From the NCBI RefSeq assembly GCF_021233355.1, contig NZ_CP089507.1, positions 2,853,001-2,917,000 of the forward strand: 64,000 nucleotides of DNA. Reading direction: 5' to 3'. The notes beneath the pieces are model-generated. The model was not told the origin of the DNA and did not search any database. It saw nothing but the letters and a program-made list of their open reading frames with translations. Positions 19,292 to 28,818 of the stretch are shown in pieces. How positions within the stretch are numbered: the stretch's first letter is position 1; each line of letters opens with the position of its first letter. This DNA comes from Luteimonas fraxinea (lineage in GTDB: Bacteria > Pseudomonadota > Gammaproteobacteria > Xanthomonadales > Xanthomonadaceae). The position numbers and the translations under genes are program-made.

Positions 19292-19510
19292 ATGAAGACA
19301 CGGACCCGATGGGGCCTCGGCATTCTGGCCACCTGTCTGCTGGCCGGTGCCGGCATCGCCGGCGCGAACGGATTTCCCGGCGCAGAAATGTATTACGACG
19401 ATGCCGGTGTGCTGGTCGGCGAGGCGACGTTCGGCTGCGTGCCGAACCAGGCCTGGGGCGAGGTGACCGACAACGTGGTCGTCCGCGCCGGCTGCGGGGT
19501 TTCGCAGTAA
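19292..19510 (+). CDS. Small exported protein, DUF6289-like
   Basis: A 72-residue product: signal peptide MKTRTRWGLGILATCLLAGA followed by a 45-residue mature part with EMYYDDAGVLVGEATFGC and WGEVTDNVVVRAGCG. The YY-x-DA ... VGE ... C ... WG pattern recalls DUF6289, a family of tiny secreted proteins common in Xanthomonadales. A GGAGGG site sits 7 nt upstream of the ATG, and a terminator follows directly. Function unknown. Confidence 0.65.
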   Translation: MKTRTRWGLGILATCLLAGAGIAGANGFPGAEMYYDDAGVLVGEATFGCVPNQAWGEVTDNVVVRAGCGVSQ

Positions 19511-19518
19511 GCTTCGAG

Positions 19519-19549
19519 AACGGCGCGCCGACACGGGTGCGCCGTTTTC
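19519..19549 (+). terminator. Rho-independent terminator
   Basis: AACGGCGC (19519-19526) pairs with GCGCCGTT (19539-19546) and continues into TTCA, right after the small exported protein gene. Confidence 0.7.
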
Positions 19550-19601
19550 ATGTTGCCGTGCAACGTGCGGCTGACCACCGGTGGACATTAGACTTGGCGC
19601 C

Positions 19602-21092
19602 ATGACCACGACCGACCTGCCTTCCGTTCCGGCGCACCGTCGCCGCACCCGTATCCTCGCCACGCTGGGCCCCGCGACCGACGCGCCCGGGGTCCTCGAT
19701 GCGCTCATCGCCGCCGGCGTCAACGCCGTCCGCCTCAACTTCTCGCATGGCGATCCTGCCTCGCAGCAGGTGCGCGCCGAAGCCGTACGCGCCGCGGCCG
19801 ATCGCGCCGGCGTCGAGATCGGCATCCTCGCCGACCTGCCGGGCCCGAAGATCCGCATCGAGAAGTTTGTCGACGGCAAGGTGCAGCTGCGCGCCGGCGC
19901 GCGCTTCGATCTGGTCGCCGATCCCGCGGCGCCTCCGGGCACCGTCGAAGAAGTCGGCGTCAGCTATCTCGGCCTGCCGGGCGACGTGGAAGCCGGCGAC
20001 GTGCTGCTGCTCGACGATGGCCTGATGCAGCTGCAGGTCACCGCCGTCGAAGGCGCGCGCATCGTCACCACCGTGCTCAATGACGGCGTGCTGTCGAACC
20101 GCAAGGGACTCAACAAGCAGGGCGGCGGCCTGTCGCTCGGCGCGCTGACCGATCACGACCGCCAGCTGATCAAGGTCGCTGCCGACATCGGCGTCGACTT
20201 CATCGCGGTGTCGTTCTGCCGCAACGCTGCCGACATGGAAGAGGCGCGTTCGATCGCACGCTCGCACGGCAGCGATGCCGCGCTGGTGTCGAAGATCGAG
20301 CGCACCGAGGCGATCGACAACCTCACCGAGATCATCGACGCCAGTGATGTGGTGATGGTCGCGCGTGGCGATCTCGGGGTCGAGATCGGCGATGCCGAGC
20401 TGCCGGGCCTGCAGAAGAAGATCATTCGCGAGTCACTGGCCCGCAACAAGGTGGTGATCACCGCGACGCAGATGCTGCAGTCGATGGTCGAAAGCCCGAT
20501 GCCGACGCGCGCCGAAGTGCTGGACGTCGCCAACTCGGTCATCGACGGCACCGATGCGGTGATGCTGTCGGCCGAGACGGCCGCCGGCGCGTATCCGGTG
20601 CGCGCGGTCGAAGCGATGGCGCGCATCTGCGTCGGCGCCGAGCGCCAGTTCGCCCACGACACCGATTTCGAGAAGGCACCGCGCAATCTGGAACGCGCCG
20701 ACCACGCGATCGCGATGGCGGCGATGTTCCTGTCCGAGCACGTCGGTGTCGGCGCGATCGTCGCGATGACCGAATCGGGCGGCACCGTGCGTTACCTGTC
20801 GCGTTTCCGCGGCGGTGCGTCGATCTATGCCTTCGCCCGCCACGATGGCGCGCGCCGGCGCATGTCGCTGATGCGCGACGTGTTCCCGTTCAACTACGAC
20901 AGCCGCGGCCAGACCCCGCGAGAAGCCGCGCGCGGCAGCGTGCGCCTGCTGGTCGAAGCGGGCCTGCTCGGCCCCGGACAGCGCGTCGTGTTCACCAGCG
21001 GTGAGCACATGGAAACCCACGGCGCCACGAACACGCTGCGCCTGCTGCAGGTCGGCGTCGACGGCCGCGCCGAGGGGCTGGGCGAGCTGTAA
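19602..21092 (+). CDS. pyk: Pyruvate kinase
   Basis: A 496-residue enzyme of the last glycolytic step, phosphoenolpyruvate plus ADP to pyruvate plus ATP. Seen: RRTRILATLGPATDAP at the N terminus, VRLNFSHGDP, ADLPGPKIRIE, the active-site region VSKIERTEAID, VARGDLGVEIG, the family signature ending in ATQMLQSM, and the C-terminal allosteric domain (VAMTESGGTVRYLSRFR). Start at 19602 matches the family N terminus. It follows pgk after one small gene. Confidence 0.95.
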   Translation: MTTTDLPSVPAHRRRTRILATLGPATDAPGVLDALIAAGVNAVRLNFSHGDPASQQVRAEAVRAAADRAGVEIGILADLPGPKIRIEKFVDGKVQLRAGARFDLVADPAAPPGTVEEVGVSYLGLPGDVEAGDVLLLDDGLMQLQVTAVEGARIVTTVLNDGVLSNRKGLNKQGGGLSLGALTDHDRQLIKVAADIGVDFIAVSFCRNAADMEEARSIARSHGSDAALVSKIERTEAIDNLTEIIDASDVVMVARGDLGVEIGDAELPGLQKKIIRESLARNKVVITATQMLQSMVESPMPTRAEVLDVANSVIDGTDAVMLSAETAAGAYPVRAVEAMARICVGAERQFAHDTDFEKAPRNLERADHAIAMAAMFLSEHVGVGAIVAMTESGGTVRYLSRFRGGASIYAFARHDGARRRMSLMRDVFPFNYDSRGQTPREAARGSVRLLVEAGLLGPGQRVVFTSGEHMETHGATNTLRLLQVGVDGRAEGLGEL

Positions 21093-21160
21093 CGCCCGGT
21101 TTGCGCGCGCTGGCTGCGCCAGCGACACGATGTCTCCGGAAGCCTGGCCGATGCGCGGGC

Positions 21161-21166
21161 TATAAT
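21161..21166 (+). promoter_or_regulatory. Possible -10 box of the aldolase gene
   Basis: A perfect TATAAT in a GC-rich intergenic stretch, 37 nt before the fba ATG. No good -35 hexamer is visible at 16-18 nt upstream, so the promoter assignment rests on the -10 alone. Confidence 0.4.
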
Positions 21167-21202
21167 CGCGGCCCTTTCCCGCCGCGATCCCGGAACCCCG
21201 TC

Positions 21203-22207
21203 ATGAGCATCGAACAGCTTGCCGAAACCGCCCAGGCCATGGTGGCGAAGGGCAAGGGCATCATCGCGATCGACGAGTCGACGGGCACGATCGGCAAGCG
21301 CTTCGAGCAGGTCGGCATTCCGAACAACGAAGAGAACCGTCGCGCTTACCGCGAGCTGCTGCTCACCACGCCGAAGCTGTCGGAGCACATCAGCGGCGCG
21401 ATCCTGTTCGACGAGACCCTGCGCCAGTCGACCAAGGCCGGCGTGCCGTTCGCGAAGTACCTGTCGCAGCACGGCATCATCCCGGGCATCAAGGTCGACA
21501 AGGGCACGCACGCGCTGGCGGGCTTCCCCGGCGAGCTGGTGACCGAAGGCCTCGACGGCCTGCGCGCGCGCCTCGAGGAGTACTACAAGCTCGGCGCGCG
21601 CTTCGCCAAGTGGCGTGCGGTGATCACGATCGGCGAGGACATGCCGTCAGGCACCTGCATCGACGTCAACGCGCATGCGCTCGCGCGCTACGCGGCGCTC
21701 TGCCAGGAGCAGGGCCTGGTGCCGATGGTCGAGCCGGAAGTGCTGCTAGAAGGCGACCACGACATCCAGACGTCGTACGAAGTCACCGAGGTCGTGCTGC
21801 GCGGGCTGTTCGATGCGCTGTACAGCCAGAACGTCATGCTCGAAGGCACGATCCTCAAGGCGTCAATGGTGCTGCCGGGCAAGGACTGCGAGAAAGAGGC
21901 GGACATTGAAGAGGTCGCCGAAGCGACCCTGATGTGCCTGAAGTCGTCGGTGCCGGCGATCCTGCCGGGCATCGTGTTCCTGTCGGGCGGCCAGTCCGAC
22001 GAACTGGCCACCGCGCATCTCGATGCGATGAACCGCCTCGGTCCGAATCCGTGGCCGCTGTCGTTCTCCTACGGCCGCGCGATGCAGCAGGCTGCGCTGA
22101 AGCTGTGGTCGCAGGATCTCAATGGCAATGTGCGCAAGGCGCAAGACACCGTCTACGCACGCGCGCGCGACAACGGTCTGGCCGCGCAGGGCAAGTTCGA
22201 CGGCTGA
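21203..22207 (+). CDS. fbaB: Class I fructose-bisphosphate aldolase
   Basis: A 334-residue aldolase that splits fructose 1,6-bisphosphate through a Schiff base. Seen: GIIAIDESTGTIGKRF near the N terminus, GEDMPSGTCIDVNAHALA, EPEVLLEGDHD, the Schiff-base lysine Lys219 in EGTILKASMVLPG, and ILPGIVFLSGGQSDE. This is the metal-independent class I form of eukaryotic type, found in Xanthomonadaceae. It closes the glycolytic run; a bidirectional-looking terminator follows. Confidence 0.95.
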   Translation: MSIEQLAETAQAMVAKGKGIIAIDESTGTIGKRFEQVGIPNNEENRRAYRELLLTTPKLSEHISGAILFDETLRQSTKAGVPFAKYLSQHGIIPGIKVDKGTHALAGFPGELVTEGLDGLRARLEEYYKLGARFAKWRAVITIGEDMPSGTCIDVNAHALARYAALCQEQGLVPMVEPEVLLEGDHDIQTSYEVTEVVLRGLFDALYSQNVMLEGTILKASMVLPGKDCEKEADIEEVAEATLMCLKSSVPAILPGIVFLSGGQSDELATAHLDAMNRLGPNPWPLSFSYGRAMQQAALKLWSQDLNGNVRKAQDTVYARARDNGLAAQGKFDG

Positions 22208-22230
22208 TCTCGACACTGGCTAGCTTCTGG

Positions 22231-22256
22231 AAACGCCGGCCTCGTGCCGGCGTTTT
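22231..22256. terminator. Terminator between fba and the convergent macro-domain gene
   Basis: AACGCCGGC (22232-22240), loop CTCGT, GCCGGCGTT (22246-22254) then TT on the plus strand. On the minus strand an A/T flank is also present, so it may serve both convergent genes. Confidence 0.75.
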
Positions 22257-22268
22257 CGTGTGCGACCT

Positions 22269-22787
22269 TCAATCCGCCAGTGCGGCCTCGTAACGCGCGA
22301 GCATCGGGGCGTCGTGGCAGCAGAACAGCACCTGCGTCGGCGATGCACCGGACCACGCGCGCACGGTGTCGACGGCTATCGACACCGCTTGATCGATCGG
22401 ATAGCCGTAGACGCCGCAGCTGATCGCCGGAAACGCGATGCGCTGCAGACCGTGCGCTGCCGCGAGCGCGAGGCCGTTGCGATAGCAAGCCGCGAGCGCC
22501 TCGGCTTCGCCGGCATCGCCGCCGCGCCATACCGGGCCGACGGTGTGGATCACCGATTGCGCAGGCAATCCGAAGCCCGGCGTGATCCGCGCTTCGCCGG
22601 TCGGACAGCGCACGCCGGGACGTACTTCCGGCAAAGCGCGGCACGCCTGCAGCAGGCCAGGCCCGGCAGCACGATGGATCGCGCCGTCGACACCGCCGCC
22701 ACCGAGCAGGGTTTCGTTCGCGGCGTTGACGATCGCATCGGCGTCGACGCGGGTGATGTCGGCCTGACGGGCTTCGAGAATCGGCAT
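22269..22787 (-). CDS. Macro-domain protein, O-acetyl-ADP-ribose deacetylase type
   Basis: A 172-residue single macro domain: [34 protein letters not shown] (ADP-ribose diphosphate loop), [23 protein letters not shown] and [12 protein letters not shown]. This is the MacroD/YmdB class, which removes ADP-ribose or O-acetyl groups from ADP-ribosylated molecules in the cytoplasm. I start it at [12 protein letters not shown] (22787), which is the family's normal first strand; four further residues are possible. Confidence 0.9.
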   Translation of the reverse strand: MPILEARQADITRVDADAIVNAANETLLGGGGVDGAIHRAAGPGLLQACRALPEVRPGVRCPTGEARITPGFGLPAQSVIHTVGPVWRGGDAGEAEALAACYRNGLALAAAHGLQRIAFPAISCGVYGYPIDQAVSIAVDTVRAWSGASPTQVLFCCHDAPMLARYEAALAD

Positions 22788-22885
22788 GCAGGCAGGCACG
22801 GCGCCGTGGCGTGGAGACCGGGTGAGTCTTTCGCGCGGAGGTGGCGATTAGGCTGGTCCGGCATTTCCGATCGCCGAGGTCACCG

Positions 22886-23368
22886 ATGAGCGTCGTTTCC
22901 CGGTCCACACGCCTGCACGTGCCGCTCGCGGTCCATGACGCGTTGCGGCGCGGCAGCGCCATCGAGGCGATCAAGCAGTTGCGCGACGCGAATCCCGGGC
23001 TGAAGCTCGCCGACGCGCGCGATGCGGTGCAGCGCCTGGCGGAAAACCCGTCGGATGCGCTCGATCCCGATGACCGGTTCCGGCCCGCGGGCGGCGCCGC
23101 GCCCCCGTCGAGCGGCACGCTGCCCAGCGAAGTCGCCGCGAAGCTCGCAACCGGCAACATCGTCGACGCCGCGAAGCGTCTGCGCGAGGTCAAGCCGGGA
23201 CTGAGCGACCAAGCGGCACGCGACGCGATCGCGAAGCACAGCTCGTCATTGATGCGCGAGGCACGCCAGGAAACCGTGGTGCGCGGCGACAGCGGCCAGT
23301 TCGGCTGGCTCGGTTGGGTGCTCGCGCTGGTGATCGTCGGCGGTGGCCTGGCGATCTGGCTGGGCTGA
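22886..23368 (+). CDS. Membrane-anchored protein with two L7/L12 C-terminal-like repeats
   Basis: A 160-residue protein. Two similar helical units, about residues 12-50 (RRGSAIEAIKQLRDANPGL then ADARDAVQRL) and 75-115 (TGNIVDAAKRLREVKPGL then AARDAIAKH), resemble the ribosomal L7/L12 C-terminal fold used in some membrane proteins as a protein-binding unit. A Pro/Gly-rich linker joins them and a C-terminal membrane helix (WLGWVLALVIVGGGLAIWLG) follows. The likely topology is a cytoplasmic domain held at the inner membrane. Function unknown. Confidence 0.65.
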   Translation: MSVVSRSTRLHVPLAVHDALRRGSAIEAIKQLRDANPGLKLADARDAVQRLAENPSDALDPDDRFRPAGGAAPPSSGTLPSEVAAKLATGNIVDAAKRLREVKPGLSDQAARDAIAKHSSSLMREARQETVVRGDSGQFGWLGWVLALVIVGGGLAIWLG

Positions 23369-23392
23369 GCCGTCAGCCCGGGTACGTCGGAC

Positions 23393-23424
23393 GCATCGGC
23401 GCACGCAAATGCATGCGCCGATGC
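23393..23424. terminator. Stem-loop between convergent genes
   Basis: GCATCGGCGCA (23393-23403) pairs perfectly with TGCGCCGATGC (23414-23424) over a 10-nt loop. No T run, but it lies exactly between two convergent stops. Confidence 0.4.
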
Positions 23425-23433
23425 ATAGAGCCG

Positions 23434-24393
23434 TCAGGGCAGACCGGCCAACCAGTCGTCGTCGGAGCCTTCGTTGACGTCGGCGAACAGCGGCGTGGAG
23501 AAGTAGCGCTCGCCGGTGTCGGGCAGCATCATCAGGATCACGTCGCCGTCCTTGGCGGTCTTCGCCACTTCGAGTGCAGCCGCCGCGGTCGCGCCAGCGG
23601 AAATGCCGACGAAGATGCCTTCCTCGGCGGCGAGCCGGCGTGCAGTCTCGATCGACAGGCCGTCATCGATCGAGATCACCTGTGTCGCGATGTCTCGGTT
23701 CAACACCGCAGGGATGAAGTCCGGCGTCCAACCCTGGATCTTGTGTGGTGCCCATTCCTTGCCCTGCAGCAGCGCGGCGCCGGCCGGTTCGCAGGCGGTG
23801 ACCTTCACTTCAGGGCGCGCGACCTTCAGCACTTCGCCCACGCCGGTCAGCGTGCCGCCCGTGCCCCAGCCGGTGACGAAATGGTCGAGCCGACGGCCGG
23901 CGAAATCGCGCAGGATCTCGGCGGCCGTGGTCTGCCGGTGATACGCCGGATTGGCGGGATTCTCAAACTGGCTGGCCCAGAACCAGCCGTGTTCCTCGGC
24001 CAGCGCCTTCGCGCGCTTCACCATGCCGCTGCCGCGTTCGGCGGCGGGGGTCAGGATCACCTTGGCGCCATAAGCACGCATCAGCTTGCGGCGTTCGATC
24101 GAAAAGGTCTCGACCATCGTCGCGACGAACTTGTAGCCGCGCGCCGCGCAGACCATCGCCAGCGCCACGCCGGTATTGCCCGACGTCGCTTCGACGACGG
24201 TATCGCCCGGCTTAAGCAGGCCGCGCTGTTCGGCATCGAGAATGATCGCCAGCGCGAGGCGGTCCTTGACCGAGCCACCGGGGTTGAACGATTCGACCTT
24301 GGCGTAGAGTTCGACGTTCGGCGGGGCGATGCGGTGCAGACGCACGACCGGCGTATTGCCGATGGTCTGGAGGATGTTGTCGTACAGGGCCAT
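23434..24393 (-). CDS. cysK: Cysteine synthase A (O-acetylserine sulfhydrylase)
   Basis: A 319-residue PLP enzyme making cysteine from O-acetylserine and sulfide. Seen: IGNTPVVRLHRI, PLP lysine Lys43 in NPGGSVKDRLAL, EATSGNTGVALAMVCAARGY, the phosphate loop GTGGTLTGVGEV and the active-site FVGISAGATAAAAL. The start at 24393 is the family N terminus MALYDNILQTIGNTP. The open frame continues far upstream but into GC-rich chance sequence. It is divergent from the RND efflux genes. Confidence 0.95.
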   Translation of the reverse strand: MALYDNILQTIGNTPVVRLHRIAPPNVELYAKVESFNPGGSVKDRLALAIILDAEQRGLLKPGDTVVEATSGNTGVALAMVCAARGYKFVATMVETFSIERRKLMRAYGAKVILTPAAERGSGMVKRAKALAEEHGWFWASQFENPANPAYHRQTTAAEILRDFAGRRLDHFVTGWGTGGTLTGVGEVLKVARPEVKVTACEPAGAALLQGKEWAPHKIQGWTPDFIPAVLNRDIATQVISIDDGLSIETARRLAAEEGIFVGISAGATAAAALEVAKTAKDGDVILMMLPDTGERYFSTPLFADVNEGSDDDWLAGLP

Positions 24394-24565
24394 GGGGGGG
24401 TGCCTCGACACGGGCGCTGAGCGCGGTCGGACCAGACTGGGCCATAACGCACGAGGCCGCCAGCGGTTGACGTGGAACGCTGTTTTTTCATGCCCATCCG
24501 ATGGCACGGTCGGTGTCACGGACCACCGGGTAAGATCGGGCGGTTTTCTGTCCCGGTAGCGTCCC

Positions 24566-25684
24566 TTGTCCCAGTCGCATGTCTCCGTCCGCCCCGCGTT
24601 TCTGTCGCGCGCCCTTGGCCTGACCGCCGCTCTCGTGCTGTCCGCATGCGGCGGGGGCGAGGCCGGACCGTCCGGCCAGGCCGCTGCCGCGCCCGTGCCG
24701 GTGACGACGACCGTCGCCGCGCCGCGGCAATGGAACGACAGCGTCACCGCGCTGGGTACCGTGAATGCGCGCGAGTCGATCACCGTGACCGCCAAGGTCA
24801 GCGAGATCGTGCAGCGCGTGCACTTCGACAGCGGCGACGAGGTCGCGGCCGGCGCGCCGCTGATCACGCTCAGCGGCAACCAGCAGCAGGCCACCTTGCA
24901 GGCGGCCGAGGCGGCGGCGATCGATGCCGACAGCCAGTTCCGCCGCGGCGCCGAGCTGGTCGACAGCCAGCTGATCGCGCGCGCGTCCGTCGACACCTTG
25001 CGTGCGAACCGCGATTCGGCGCGCGCCAATGTCGCCGAGATGCGGGCCAACATCAGCGACCGCACCATCCGCGCGCCGTTCGCCGGCGTGCTGGGTCTGC
25101 GCCAGGTCAGCCCGGGCGCACTGGTCACGCCGGGCACGCCGATCGCCACGCTCGACGACATCGGCGCGGTCTATGTCGATTTCCCGGTGCCCGAGACGCA
25201 GCTGTCGCGCGTGGTCAACGGCCAGCGCCTGTTCGGCCGTGTGGCCTCGTTCCCGGGCCGCGATTTCGAAGGCGTGGTGCAGACGGTCGATGCGCGCATC
25301 GATCCCCAATCGCGCGCGGTGACCGTGCGCGGCGCGTTCGAGAATACGGATCGCGAACTGCGCCCCGGCATGCTGGTGCAGGTGCGCCTGCAGCAGGCGG
25401 CGCGCGAGGCGCTGATGATTCCGGAGATCGCGGTGATCCAGGTCGGCCGCGACACCTTCGTGTATCGCGTGCGCGAGGACGAGACCGTCGAGCAGGCACC
25501 GGTGACGGTCGGCGTGCGCGCGGAAGGGCTGGTCGAGATCCTCGACGGTCTGGAGCCGAACACGCGCATCGTCGTCGACGGCACCGGCAAGCTGCGCCCC
25601 GGCATGCAGATCACCGAGGGCACGGTGCAGGAAGCGAAAGCGCAGCAGGCCGACGAGGCCGCACCGGCGGGTGACACGCAGTGA
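24566..25684 (+). CDS. RND efflux periplasmic adaptor (membrane fusion protein)
   Basis: A 372-residue adaptor. The TTG at 24566 is almost the earliest possible start (a stop lies three codons upstream). The lipoprotein signal ends LTAALVLSAC. Then a lipoyl/barrel-sandwich part (ITVTAKVSEIVQRVHFDSGD), a helical hairpin, the second lipoyl half (RTIRAPFAGVLGLRQVSPG) and beta-barrel and membrane-proximal domains (VTVRGAFENTDRELRPGML). It links the inner-membrane RND pump to an outer-membrane channel; no TolC-type gene is in the window. It overlaps the pump gene by four bases. Confidence 0.92.
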   Translation: MSQSHVSVRPAFLSRALGLTAALVLSACGGGEAGPSGQAAAAPVPVTTTVAAPRQWNDSVTALGTVNARESITVTAKVSEIVQRVHFDSGDEVAAGAPLITLSGNQQQATLQAAEAAAIDADSQFRRGAELVDSQLIARASVDTLRANRDSARANVAEMRANISDRTIRAPFAGVLGLRQVSPGALVTPGTPIATLDDIGAVYVDFPVPETQLSRVVNGQRLFGRVASFPGRDFEGVVQTVDARIDPQSRAVTVRGAFENTDRELRPGMLVQVRLQQAAREALMIPEIAVIQVGRDTFVYRVREDETVEQAPVTVGVRAEGLVEILDGLEPNTRIVVDGTGKLRPGMQITEGTVQEAKAQQADEAAPAGDTQ

Positions 25685-28600
25685 AGCTGTCCGATCTCTC
25701 GATCAAGCGGCCGGTGTTCGCGGCCGTCATCAGCCTGCTGCTGGTCGTGCTCGGCATCATGGCGTTCATGCGCCTGACGGTGCGCGAACTGCCGAACGTC
25801 GACCCGCCGATCGTCTCGGTCGACGTCAGCTATCCCGGCGCATCGGCCGCGGTCGTCGAGACCCGCATCACGCAGATTCTCGAGGATGCGCTGGCCGGTA
25901 TCGAGGGCATCCGCACCATCGAGTCGCGCAGCCGCAACGGCCGCTCCGACGTCACCATCGAATTCAATCTCAACCGCGACATCGAGGCGGCTGCCAACGA
26001 CGTGCGCGACGCGATCAGTCGCGTCATGGACCGCATGCCGATCGAGGCCGATCCGCCGGAGATCTCCAAGGTCGAGGCCGACGCCGACCCGATCATGTGG
26101 CTCAACATGCGCTCCACGGTGATGGACACCATGGAGCTGAGCGACTACGCCGACCGTTACGTCGTCGACCGTCTGTCCTCGCTCGACGGCGTGGCCCGCG
26201 TGCAGCTCAGCGGCGCGCAGCGCTACTCGATGCGCATCTGGCTCGACCGCGATTCGATGGCGGCGCGCGGCATCACCGCCAACGATGTCGAAACCGCACT
26301 GCGCAACGAGAACGTCGAACTGCCGGCCGGCCGCGTCGAGTCGGAAACGCGCGACTTCACCCTGCGCGTGGAGCGCGGCTATCGCGAGCCCGAACAGTTC
26401 GCGACGATTCCGCTGCGCCGTGGCGAAGATGGCTACGTGATCCGCATGGGCGACGTGGCCCGGATCGAACTGGGCACGGCCGAGCGCCGTTCCTACATGC
26501 GCAGCAACTCGGTGCCCAACGTCGGTCTCGGCATCGTGCGCACCTCGATCGCAAACGCGCTCGACGTGGCCCACGCCGCGCGCGCCGAGGCCGAGCGCAT
26601 CCAGCAGACGCTGCCCGAAGGCACCGAGATCTTCGTCGCTGCCGACAACACGGTCTTCATCGATGCGGCGATCAGTCGCGTGTACTGGACGCTGGCCGAA
26701 GCGATGGGCCTGGTGTTCGTCGTCATCTGGCTGTTCCTCGGCAGCCTGCGCGCCGCGCTGATTCCGGCGATCACCGTGCCGGTGTGTCTGGTCGCGGCCT
26801 TCATCGCGCTGTACGCCTTCGGCTTCTCGATCAACCTGCTGACCCTGCTCGCGCTGGTGCTGTGTATCGGCCTCGTCGTCGACGACGCGATCATCGTGCT
26901 GGAGAACGTGCAGCGCCGTGCCGATCTCGGCGAACCGCCACTGGTCGCGGCCAAACGCGGCACCGCGCAGGTCGCGTTCGCGGTGATCGCGACGACCGCG
27001 GTGCTGGTCGCGGTGTTCCTACCTGTCGGTTTCATGGAAGGCAACTCGGGACGCTTGTTCCGCGAGCTGTCGGTCGCACTGGCCGGCGCGGTCGCGCTGT
27101 CGGCGTTCATCGCGCTGACACTGACGCCGATGATGTGCTCCAAGCTCGTGCGTCCGCAGAGCCACAAGAAGACCGGCTTCAACGCGTGGACCAACCGTCA
27201 CCTCACGCGCCTGTCCAACGGGTACGGCCGGCGCGTCGGCAGCCTGGTGGCGCTGTCGGGCGCTCGCCTGTTGCTGGTGGTGACGGGCGCGATGGCGATC
27301 TGTGCCGTGGCCGCAGTGCTGCTGTACTGGCGCGTGCCCAGCGAGCTGTCGCCGGCTGAAGACCGTGGCCGCTTCTTCATCGGCGTCGATGGTCCGGAAG
27401 GCGCGGGCTACGACTACACGGTTGCGCAGATGCAGCAGGTCGAGCGGATCTTCGCGCCGCTCGTCGGCGACGACCAGCCGATCGAACGTGCCAACTCGCG
27501 CGTGCCGCGCGGCTGGGGCGGCAGCGAGGACATGCACACCGGACAGATCGTGGTGTTCCTGCAGGACTGGCGCACGCGCGATGTCAGCACCGCGTCCGTC
27601 GTCGAACAGTTGCGCGGTCAGCTGGCCGAACTGCCGGGCGTGCAGGCGCGCGCCAACGTGCCCGGTGGTCTGGTCGGTGGCCGCGGCCAGCGCTACCAGC
27701 TCGTACTCGGCGGCCCGGAATACGCGGAGATCGCGCAGTGGCGCGACCGCATGCTGGCGCGGATGCGCGAGAACCCGGGTATCCAGGATCCGGATTCCGA
27801 CTACAAGGAAACGCGTCCGCAGATGCGCGTCGACATCGATCGCGCGCGCGCGTCCGACCTCGGCGTCTCGGTACAGGAGATCGGCCGCACGCTGGAAACC
27901 ATGATGGGCCAGCGCCAGGTCACGACCTTCGTCGACAACGGCGAGGAATACGACGTGCTGCTGCAGGCCGATCGTGACCGCCGCATGTCGCCTTCCGATC
28001 TCACCGGCACCTTCGTGCGCGGTCGCGATGACACGCTGGTGCCGCTGTCGAACCTGGTGACGCTCAGCGAGATCGCCGAGCCCGGCAGCTTCAACCGCTT
28101 CAACCGTCTGCGTTCGATCACCATCGCCGCCGGTCTCGCGCCGGGCTACACGATGAGCGAGGCGATCGCGTGGACCAACGAGGTCGCGGCCGAGGAACTG
28201 CCGGACTACGCGCAGGTCGACTGGAAGGGTGAGAGCCGCGAATTCCAGGAAGCCGGCGGCGCGGTGCTGCTGACCTTCGCGATGGCGTTGCTGATCGTCT
28301 ATCTGGTGCTGGCCGCGCAGTTCGAGAGCTTCATCCATCCGCTGTCGATCATGCTGACCGTGCCGCTGGCGGTGCTCGGCGCGCTGCTCGGCCTGTGGGC
28401 GACCGGGGGAACGCTGAATCTCTTCAGCCAGATCGGCATCGTGATGCTGATCGGCCTGGCGGCGAAGAACGGCATCCTGATCGTCGAGTTCGCCAACCAG
28501 CTGCGCGATGACGGCCGCACCGTGCGCGAGGCGATCGCCGAAGCCTCGGCGGTGCGTCTGCGTCCGATCTTGATGACCTCGGCGGCGACGATCATGGGTG

Positions 28601-28818
28601 CGATCCCGCTGGTCGTGGCCGGCGGCCCGGGTTCGGCGAGCCGCGCGACGATCGGCATCGTGGTGATCTTCGGCGTCGCGTTCTCGACGCTGCTGTCGCT
28701 GTTCGTCGTGCCGGCGTTCTATGCGCTGCTCGCGCCGTTCACGCGTTCGCCGGAGGCACTGGCGCACGAACTCGAGCGCCTGGAAGACGAGACGCCCGTG
28801 GTCAGCGGCCATGCCTGA
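25681..28818 (+). CDS. RND-family multidrug efflux permease (HAE1 type)
   Basis: A 1045-residue proton-driven pump. The N terminus (KLSDLSIKRPVFAAVISLLL) is membrane helix 1, followed by a periplasmic loop of about 300 residues, helices 2-6 including the proton-relay stretch GLVVDDAIIVLENVQR, a second large periplasmic loop, and helices 8-12 (FSQIGIVMLIGLAAKNGILIVEFANQLRDD). The size and duplicated layout are those of AcrB/MexB relatives. The GTG start overlaps the adaptor stop (GTGA). Substrate unknown. Confidence 0.95.
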   Translation: MKLSDLSIKRPVFAAVISLLLVVLGIMAFMRLTVRELPNVDPPIVSVDVSYPGASAAVVETRITQILEDALAGIEGIRTIESRSRNGRSDVTIEFNLNRDIEAAANDVRDAISRVMDRMPIEADPPEISKVEADADPIMWLNMRSTVMDTMELSDYADRYVVDRLSSLDGVARVQLSGAQRYSMRIWLDRDSMAARGITANDVETALRNENVELPAGRVESETRDFTLRVERGYREPEQFATIPLRRGEDGYVIRMGDVARIELGTAERRSYMRSNSVPNVGLGIVRTSIANALDVAHAARAEAERIQQTLPEGTEIFVAADNTVFIDAAISRVYWTLAEAMGLVFVVIWLFLGSLRAALIPAITVPVCLVAAFIALYAFGFSINLLTLLALVLCIGLVVDDAIIVLENVQRRADLGEPPLVAAKRGTAQVAFAVIATTAVLVAVFLPVGFMEGNSGRLFRELSVALAGAVALSAFIALTLTPMMCSKLVRPQSHKKTGFNAWTNRHLTRLSNGYGRRVGSLVALSGARLLLVVTGAMAICAVAAVLLYWRVPSELSPAEDRGRFFIGVDGPEGAGYDYTVAQMQQVERIFAPLVGDDQPIERANSRVPRGWGGSEDMHTGQIVVFLQDWRTRDVSTASVVEQLRGQLAELPGVQARANVPGGLVGGRGQRYQLVLGGPEYAEIAQWRDRMLARMRENPGIQDPDSDYKETRPQMRVDIDRARASDLGVSVQEIGRTLETMMGQRQVTTFVDNGEEYDVLLQADRDRRMSPSDLTGTFVRGRDDTLVPLSNLVTLSEIAEPGSFNRFNRLRSITIAAGLAPGYTMSEAIAWTNEVAAEELPDYAQVDWKGESREFQEAGGAVLLTFAMALLIVYLVLAAQFESFIHPLSIMLTVPLAVLGALLGLWATGGTLNLFSQIGIVMLIGLAAKNGILIVEFANQLRDDGRTVREAIAEASAVRLRPILMTSAATIMGAIPLVVAGGPGSASRATIGIVVIFGVAFSTLLSLFVVPAFYALLAPFTRSPEALAHELERLEDETPVVSGHA

